Source: Warburgia ugandensis
Lineage: Eukaryota > Streptophyta > Magnoliopsida > Canellales > Canellaceae
Direction of reading: 5' to 3'
DNA length: 64,000 nt
Assembly: GCA_035236585.1 (NCBI GenBank)
Contig: CP141135.1
Span: 61,348,190-61,412,189 of the forward strand
Within the stretch, counting starts at the first letter, position 1, and each line of letters begins with the position of its first letter. Below are positions 56,622-64,000 of the stretch, piece by piece. The notes beneath the pieces are model-generated. The model had not been told where the DNA came from and ran no database searches. It saw only the letters and a list, made by a program, of their open reading frames with translations. The position numbers and the translations under genes are program-made.

Positions 56622-59245
56622 TTAATCAAAATGAATTGATCCAGAGTCTTCAGTTGGTTGAAGTGATCCTGCAGTGCTACTCATGCTTACAATGTCCTCA
56701 GCAAGCTCATCCATGGAAACTGTAATGGTAGAGTCTACAATCACATAGAATAAACACGCATTAGTTATTACTAAGCTCATATAAAATATAATGTAAATAT
56801 AGAATTATAAACTATTACCTTTCAATCCATATAGCCAATCTCTCACACAAATCAATGCTTACACGGTATTTGGCTTTAAAGTAAATCTATATTGGTCAAG
56901 AACCCAACCACCAACACTAAAAGTAGACTCTGATGCAATTGTAGATATAGGAATGCTCAAGACATCACAAGCTATGGCAGTAAGTTCAGGATACCTAAAA
57001 TCAACATTTGAATCAAATATAAATGTAAATAAGATTACAGAAAATAGTGTTTACATGAGATTATTAGTCAAACAACCTGTATTGATTGCCTTTTCAGAAT
57101 GCAAGAATGTCTAACTTTGACTCTTGCAATCTTGTTTCATCCAAATAAAGCTCCAATTGTGATTTTTGCATAGCCAAAGTACCTCCTTTACCTTCAAATG
57201 AATTAAATTCCTAATGCAAATGCAATTATATTATTCAACGTATTATAAGACAACTCATAGCAAATTTTAATATGCTAAGTAGTAAGCGACATATAATGAA
57301 AGATAAAATTATAAATAAAATCACCTTCATGACATCTAAAACATCTTGACTATATGACATGTTCTATCTATCATCAGCACCTGCACCTCTAGCCATTGGG
57401 CAAGGTGAGGAGGAAGGAATAGGATAAATCTTAACCTTATATTCATTGAAGAGAGAGAATAACTTTTCCCTAACTTGAGCAAACTCCAAGCAGCCACTAC
57501 CAAACAATTTCTTGTAGGAGAATTCCACAAAGGAGACCTTATACCGAGGATCCAACACACATGCAATTGCCAAAATGGTGCTGAATTCAGACCAGTACTT
57601 TGAAAACTTGGCAAACATTTGGGTGGACATACACTTCATGTAGTCATCATCACTTCTCATGTATTGTGTTAAACTCAAATAAATTACAAATGCTGCACGA
57701 AAGTAGAGATTTGCAGTGGGATACTTGGATCCAGAGAACATGCAGGTGGCATCATAAAAAACTGCCAAAAACTTCAAAATTTTTGTAGCCTTTTCCCATT
57801 CATTGAAAGAAGGACAATGCTTATAATTTGAGTCACTTAGTTCTAAGTGACAAAATGCACATTGGTAACAAAGAGCACTTTCAAGAATCAAATACGTTGA
57901 ATTCCATCTTGTACGACAATCTTGTCTCAAGCCCTTTTTTGTCTCAATTGACATGTGAGTCACACACTCTAAAAATTTTTGTTTTCTACTTTGTGATGCT
58001 TTGACATACTTGATACTCTCTCTAATGTTTTGAATAGCATAATCAATTTCTTTCAAACCATCTTGCACAATCAAATTCAAAACATGACAACAACAACATA
58101 GATGAAGGAACTCTCCACCACAAATAAGAGTGTTCCTAATGTTTAATTGATGCCTTAACAGCTCAACAGAAGAATCATTAGCAAAAGCATTGTCTACAGT
58201 GATTGAAAAAATCTTTTTCTCAATCCCCCATTCTACCAATAATGAGTATACCTTTTCTGCTAATGATATTCCATTATGTGGAGGTGGTAGGAAACAAAAA
58301 TTTAATATCCTCTTTTATAAGACCCACTAACTATCTAGAAAATGTGCTGTGAGACTTATATAACCATCAGCAATACAAGAAATCCACAAATCCGATGTCA
58401 AACTTATCCTATTAGGTGCCAACTCTAACATCTCTTTTATCTTTCCTTTTTCTCTTTTATACATTCTCAGAACATCTGCTTTTACTATATTTCTACTAAT
58501 CAAGTGCAAATATGCACGCAAATATTTTAGTAGAGTTCTAATTCCATCATACTCAACAAATTGGAAAGGCAAATCATGCATAACAATTGCAGCTTCTACT
58601 AACTCACGATAAACTTCAGGATCAAACTTATTATCTGAAGCTGCACTTAGTGACACTGACATACTCCCCTGACTTTGAGATAAAAGCAACTGGCCTATAT
58701 CACAAGAAGAGCTCCATTGATAAGTCTTTATATGACGTTTTAAGTTACTAGGACCAAATTTGCTATGGCAAATATATATTGTAGAGCACTTCTTGCATTT
58801 ACACCTTTGCCTTCCATCTTCTGATAGGGGAAGTTATTCAAAAAAATTCCAAACCAGAGACATTAGTTTCCTATGCTTTTTACCTCTATTGGATTTTGAA
58901 ACTAACTCCACGTTCTCCAAATCAGCAAACTCATCATCATCGTTGTTGTGGTGTAGCATATTCAAGTTATCAGAAACATTAGTGCTCGCAACTTCAACTT
59001 GTGCCTATATTGCAAAATGCAAATGACAAAAAAAAATTAGTTCACACTGACCGTAAATTAAATACTTCACCAACAATTACTAATAAGTAATAAGGGAAGG
59101 GAGTGAGACTTGAGAGTTGAGAGTTGAGAGTGAGGAATGAAAAGAGTCAGACTCATAATTTCATAAAGAAATAACAAAAAACAAACACATGACATACCTG
59201 TGGTGCCGTTGCTACTGTAGTAGGGGTGCTGCTGAGCCTGCTCAT
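56622..59245 (-). pseudogene. hAT transposase (BED finger, RNase H-like core, dimerisation domain), six nonsense codons
   Basis: Five exons fit one frame of 717 codons including the final stop: 59198-59245, 57325-59004, 57077-57210, 56819-56994 and 56622-56734. All junctions are GT/AG. A BED zinc finger (KCKKCSTIYIC ... LKRHIKTY, near 58730-58820) has Tyr where the last Cys is expected. The core has TSDLWIS, SITVDNAFAND, HLCCCCHVLNLIVQDGL and TRWNSTY. The C-terminus has YPELTAIACDVLSIPISTIA and ESTFSVGG, the hAT dimerisation block. In-frame stops lie at 58834-58836, 58327-58329, 58315-58317, 57364-57366, 57094-57096 and 56859-56861. There is no frameshift. The family is the RICESLEEPER/zinc-finger BED group. 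Domestication is excluded by the stops. Confidence 0.9.
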
Positions 59246-59382
59246 CGTGTTAGAAGGGTTGATGTTTGAACTTGAAGAAGATATCTGGATTTTGGTCCTC
59301 TGGAAAGGAAAATTTGAAACAGATGTAAAATTGTAAATTATAAAAGTAGCTTCAAGCCTTCAAGCTTGGGTTGGTTATGTAT

Positions 59383-59645
59383 TAACGGTCCAATATTTAT
59401 AAAATATAGTACGGTTATGTATTAACCGTCCTATATTTTTAAAATATAGAACGGTTATGTGTTAACCATCTTATATTTAGACAATATAGAACGATTACTT
59501 ACTAAGCATCCTTTTTTTTGTAAAGCTTTAACATATAAGATAGTAATACATTAACCGTTCTATATTGTCTAAATATAGAACGGTTATACACTAACTGTCC
59601 TATTTTTACATAAGAATATAGGACGGTTACGAACTAACCGTCCTA
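59383..59645. repeat. Palindromic array, ATAGAACGGTTA...TAACCGTCCTAT
   Basis: About six units related to those at 55725-56065 and 61437-61950. They sit upstream of the hAT transposase start and are more diverged than the other two arrays. Confidence 0.85.
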
Positions 59646-59650
59646 TTTTA

Positions 59651-60740
59651 CACATGGTTTATTCCTTCATTACCAATCTGTGAGTGTGACTGTGAAGTCT
59701 GTGATGTGCCATATTTCCACTTTTCCAGTGACCAGTCTGCTTGGCAGGGACTGATAGCCTTCTTTCCTCCAATTCCAAACTGGCAAGTGGCAAGTGTGGC
59801 AACTGGAGTTAATGAAAGTTGAAACTTACACTTCAATCATTTGTCAAATATTTTGATTTTTGAGTCATTGTCCTTAATGTTACTTGTTAGATGTCAATGT
59901 GTCATGATAGATGATTCGAGGTGTGGGGCCTGAGCCCCTCTTGTAGACTTGTAGTGGCGGGAAAACAAAATGAAAGTTGAAAACTGAAAAGAACATAAAG
60001 GTTTAACTTTAACTAATTAATAATTATCTAGGTATACTGACTACTAAGTCAATCTAAAGTCTAATCTAACTGTCTAAGGCAATTGTTTTGTCTTTTTGTA
60101 TAATTGTATTGTATCATGTAAGTTAAGCAAGCCCAAATCCAATTATCCAATTGAATTTGAAGTCTTATCCTTAAAGAGCCCTAGCCTAGCCTGGCTAGCT
60201 GGTTGTTTGCTATAACTATAAGCCTATAACTATAAGTTATAAATAACTGTATAACCTAATTTCTTATCAACCATTTTAAGTTTAGCTACACATTGTCACT
60301 TGTCAGTTGTTACAACTTACAAGTTACACTTAGTAGATAATTCGGTAACCAAGTTTTGTAAGTTGTACAAGTAAAAGTGAAGTGAGAGACTAACTAACTG
60401 TCATATATTATTGTATAAAATTATAAATGCTAATGAATAATGATTTTCTTATGTTAATTTCATATGTCTCACCAACCAATTGATCTAATATATCTCTTTT
60501 TAATCAAATTCATGAATATCGTGTATCCAACTCATATAACTCAATATTTGTTTCCCATTTCTAACTCCCAATTGATGATAATAGATTAGGAATAACTCAT
60601 TCATGATTCATCCATGATCCATTGATCCATCATTCATGTAGACATTGTAGAGTAAAATTTAATAACTCCCTTAGTAATATCATTTAACATTTGTTTTAAT
60701 TCAACACACAACTCCTATTCTTTGTTCTCATTCTCACCTC
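59651..60740. other. Intergenic, nothing recognised
   Basis: AT-rich with no coding motif on either strand. Confidence 0.5.
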
Positions 60741-60744
60741 ACAT

Positions 60745-61395
60745 AATGAGTTAATTACAATGTTACATAACTAATGACTATTCCCTTGGGACCCTTCCTA
60801 GTTCCTATACTATACTCATTATCCTCTAATGAGATAATTACACAACTCTTTCTATACTCGTTCTCAAGCTACTGAGTTAATTACACAATTGTTTCTATTC
60901 TAGTTCAATTCAGCCATTCTTACCTAATGAGTTAATTACATGACTCTTTCTCTTTCTTTACTTATCATTTATCAATTTTATCATCAACATTCAACAACTT
61001 TTGAATTGAGTATGAGTTACTTACATAACTTTGCTTTTTTAAGTTGATCCTCAACTAAGATCATCAGATGAGTTAAATACATTATATACATAATTAACAC
61101 TTACTTTACTCATCCTCCCCTGACCTCAAGGTCGTCAACCTCAACAACTATGGTGAATTGATTCAATTGAATATGACAATATGAGTTACTTACATAACTT
61201 TGTTTTTAAGCTAATAGATACTCAACTGAGAAGCCTGAGTTTAAGATGAACATATATGCTCTGTCTTTTTAAGCTCATCCTTAAGGAAATTAAGATGAGT
61301 TAATTACATAACTCTTTCTTTACGCTATACTTAATAACTAGTTTTATTTAAGCACATCCTCAACTAAGATTAATTAAATACATAACTCTTATAGC
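60745..61395. repeat. Scattered near-palindromic GAGTTAATTACATAACTC motif
   Basis: About nine degenerate copies occur, near 60748, 60831, 60873, 60929, 61016, 61071, 61184, 61293 and 61372. GAGTTA pairs with TAACTC over six bases. The spacing is irregular (about 40 to 115 bases). It could be a subterminal region of the CACTA element to the right. Confidence 0.6.
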
Positions 61396-61436
61396 TTATA
61401 CAACTCCTATATTTCTATATATATATATATATATAT

Positions 61437-61950
61437 ATTATATGATGGTTATAAACAAACCATCCTATGTTTAAATATATTATAGAACGGTTATTTAAAA
61501 ATCGTCCTATATTTAAATATATTATAGAACGGTTATTTTAAAACCGTCCTATATTTAAATATATTATGGAACGGTTATTTTAAAATCGTCATATATTTAA
61601 ATATATTATAGAACGGTTATTTTAGAACCGTCCTATATTTAAATATATTATAGAACGGTTATTTTAGAATCGTCCTATATTTAAATATATTATAGAATGG
61701 TTATTTTAGAACCTTCCTATATTTAAATATATTATAGAATATATTATAGAATGGTTATTTTAAAACTGTCCTATATTTAAATATATTATAGAACAATTAT
61801 TTGAAAATCGTCCTATATTTAAGTATATTATAAAACGATTATTGAAAAACCATCTTATATTTAAGTATATTATAGAACGGTTATTGAAAAACCATCCTAT
61901 ATTAAGTATATTATATAGAATGGTTATTTTAAAACCGTCCTATATTGTTC
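61437..61950. repeat. Palindromic tandem array, 12 units of ~43 bp
   Basis: Units read TATTATAGAACGGTTATTTTAG-like, then the complement AACCGTCCTATATTTAAATA. The core palindrome is shared with the two arrays beside the hAT gene. One unit has a small internal duplication at about 61735-61750. This is what CACTA subterminal repeats look like. Confidence 0.9.
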
Positions 61951-62062
61951 TATACATATAATATATCGTTTTCAGTTTTCACCTTGGTCATTCTCAACCC
62001 TAATTTCAATCTTCCAAGTTCCAACCCAACGATCCAATCCAACCTATACTGAGAAGGTGAAA

Positions 62063-62106
62063 ATGACCATTCCTCTTCGATCTTTCACAGATCTAAGCAA
62101 AGAAAG
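62063..62106 (+). CDS. Possible first exon after the array
   Basis: ATG at 62063 opens MTIPLRSFTDLSKER, ending at AAAG/GTATGT, a strong donor. It may be the first exon of the CACTA gene to the right, but the phase does not fit the nearest acceptor (63186), so the link is unproven. Confidence 0.3.
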
Positions 62107-63186
62107 GTATGTATTTACTATTTTTTGCATCTTTAATATAATTCCGTATATAGTTCTGTAACCGTAAAAAGTAATAAAAGAACACAATCTGATAGATAAA
62201 ACCTCAGTCTGGTTTCTCTGATCCTTGCCTTGAACTTGTTCTATCATTTTGTTCTCAAACACCTATTTCTAATATTTCGATTTATGTTGTCTTTCATTTG
62301 GGGTCTGAAAACGGGGTTTGTTGGGAAAAAGATGGATGAGCAAAAAAAAATGGAGCTGGAAGTGGAATGGGATTATGGGGGATAGGTTCTTCTAACGAAA
62401 AAACCAAACATATAAATTATAAAGGTTCTGACTTTACCCATAGTGCTGATAGATAGGTTCTTAGAGAACTGGATCTACTGAAATAGTTGACAGCTGAAAT
62501 GTAGAGGAAGTAGGACACAAGATTGAAGGAGAGAGACATTAAACTAGTTCTTTCTTTTACAAAATGGACAAAAACATTACCTTTATCTAATTTATCACAA
62601 ACTAGCTAGAGCTTATATCCCAAATTCTTCTTTTCCTTAAGGGAGCCCTAGAAAAAAGAACCAAATCAAGAAAAATTTCTCAAAAACTAAAATTAACATA
62701 TCTCATATCTGTATCAGACAGTGTCAGATTTTCAACAATTTTTATGTGTTGGAACTGTTGAAACAAGAGGAATGATTAAGTGATAGTTGACCAAAAGGAA
62801 AAATAAAGGATGAAGGAATAGAATAGATTTATTATTATTATTATTATTAGACTGGAATGAATGTTTTGAGATAAAAAACTTAATGAAATGGCCAAATCAA
62901 GCTGGAAATAATGAATGTTATACAAAAAAAAAGATCACATTTTTTGTTCCACTCTCACTCTGCATACTGGAATTGCAATGGCATACTTCTGAGGCTATGC
63001 CAACATCACAAAAAATGGGAACATGCATAATTGCTTGTTTGAAGAGATAGAGGGAGTAACAATATGACCTTGTAGGAGGCTTCCAGTATAGTGTCCAATG
63101 AAAAATTTGTGATGGTTCAAGGGTGCTACTACTTATTATCCTTGTAGACTTTTCTTGTCTAACTGTGGTCATTTTTATTTGTGAAG
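62107..63186. other. Noncoding, probable intron of the CACTA gene
   Basis: It holds a TTA microsatellite (62829-62849) and a Leu/Ser-rich antisense frame without family motifs. Nothing else is recognised. Confidence 0.4.
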
Positions 63187-64000
63187 CAAACATGGAGCAA
63201 GTAGAAGAGGTAGGAGAGGTACAAGTAGAACAATTACAACACACATAAGCAGAACAATCAAGGCTATCAAGCACATGTCCATCAGTAACACCACCGATCA
63301 GTGTCAAGAGAAAGGTCAAGGGGAGGGGGCCAATAGAAATGGAACGTATAAATAAGAGAACCTTAGTTTTAATAAAAGAAACAGTACAATTCAACACTAA
63401 AGGCCAACCGACTGGTGGTGCTGTACATGCCTATGCTAGCTTCATATGTTGCACTGTTAGAAAAATTGTGCCAGTATCAGTGACTGATTGGAGACATGTA
63501 TCGCCACAAGTCAAAGATTCAATATGGAAAATGGTCAAGGTATGTAAATTCTTCCTACATATAACATAATATGTCCTTTATATTTATATATTTTGTTTTT
63601 GTTTGCATATGAATCACGATAAGATACACAAAGTTGCTACAATACTCACTAGTAAGTTAGTCACTTTAACATGCTTCTTCTTTTGTTTTGTAGTCTGCCT
63701 TTGACGTATCTGATGAGTGCAAGAAGCAAGCATTGCTAGGAGTTGGTGAAGCTTGGAGGAAATAGAAGAGTGAGCTTGCAAGGAAGTACATACTTCCAAA
63801 TTCCCATGATCATTCTACGCTTAACATGATCCCTCAGTTGTATTCCTGCTTCATTAACCAGGAAGCATGGAATCAATTTGTACAGTATAGGCTATCTCCT
63901 GATTTTGAGGTAATCACAACTTGAACTAGCCAAGCTAAATTTTGATTCTTATAATTATTATAAGTGATTGTATTTTGATCACATTACTTTGATGTCCAGG
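63187..64000 (+). pseudogene. CACTA transposase-24 type protein, cut by the window edge
   Basis: Exon about 63187-63539 reads MEQVEEVGEVQVEQLQ, stop (TAA 63246-63248), then KRKVKGRGPIEM, LIKETVQFNTKGQPTGG and VPVSVTDWRHVSPQVKDSIW. Exon 63694-63909 reads SAFDVSDECKKQALLGVGEA, WRK, stop (TAG 63763-63765), KSELARKYILP, QEAWNQFVQYRLSPDFE. Both junctions are GT/AG and in phase. This is the plant transposase family (PF03004 type) carried by CACTA elements: DWxxVxxxxKxxIW then FDxxxxxKxxxLxxxGxxWRxxK. The TAA fits CAA and the TAG fits TGG. The next exon probably begins at 64000 after TGTCCAG. Confidence 0.8.

Larger units (their letters stand above)
55420..59650 (-). mobile_element. hAT transposon, right end incomplete
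   Basis: The left end starts TAGGGTTGGCAATTCGGGTT, a typical plant hAT terminal sequence, followed by about nine copies of ACACGAC or its complement up to 55650. The transposase gene lies at 56622-59245, with palindromic arrays on both sides (55725-56065 and 59383-59645). No matching terminal inverted repeat was found to the right, so that end is lost or replaced. Confidence 0.7.

Noticed and set aside
57336..57614. Second minus-strand frame over the hAT core
   Set aside because: Out of frame with the transposase and without motifs. A shadow.
61437..61950. CRISPR-like reading of the regular array
   Set aside because: There are no unique spacers, the units are palindromic and contiguous, and the genome is a plant.

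Overview
The window looks like a TE-rich stretch of a flowering-plant nuclear genome. It is AT-rich and has spliceosomal introns, LTR retrotransposons of both superfamilies, RTE-type LINEs with GAT-repeat tails, Au-like SINEs, and hAT and CACTA transposons. There is one 500-base assembly gap (2637-3136). Nothing in it looks bacterial, viral or organellar. I cannot name the species.

The only long host gene is a phospholipase D of the delta type on the minus strand. Eight coding exons can be placed with canonical GT/AG junctions and matching phases between 37137 and 9213, together 684 codons. Its introns carry most of the mobile DNA on this side. The last exons, which should hold the second HKD catalytic motif, were not found in the readable sequence. 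Exon 3 carries an in-frame TGA nine codons after the first HKD motif, so the copy as assembled cannot make a full enzyme. Upstream, at 38787-39037, there is a likely 5'UTR exon, a TATA box, and an upstream ORF in strong start context that would overlap the main start codon.

Layout. 1-2600: LTR-like repeats and a broken CACTA transposase fragment. 4880-7084: decayed Ty3/gypsy pol. 9786-14948 (PLD intron 7): a complete but decayed Ty1/copia element with short LTRs and a GTTAA target duplication, carrying an internal inversion and a LINE insertion. 16.9-18.95 kb: a copia RNase H tail, a tandem duplication and two SINEs. 20.8-25.8 kb (intron 3): a non-autonomous LTR element, itself hit by a LINE and by another insertion. 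26.98-34.97 kb (intron 2): LTR-like repeats and a third LINE. 39.4-46.6 kb: an array of repeat units with internal inverted repeats, one of them split by a 3.84 kb TG...CA insertion. 49.47-49.71 kb: two exons of a DNAJC8-like J-domain protein. 51.5-54.1 kb: a long inverted repeat with a promoter-like spacer. 55.4-59.65 kb: a hAT element whose five-exon transposase has six nonsense codons and no frameshift. 60.7-64 kb: palindromic repeat arrays followed by a broken CACTA transposase gene that runs off the right edge.

Taken together, this is one large-intron gene and its flank under heavy transposon load. Several disabling changes, in the host gene and in unrelated elements, fit C-to-T or G-to-A transitions, as expected of methylated, silenced DNA.
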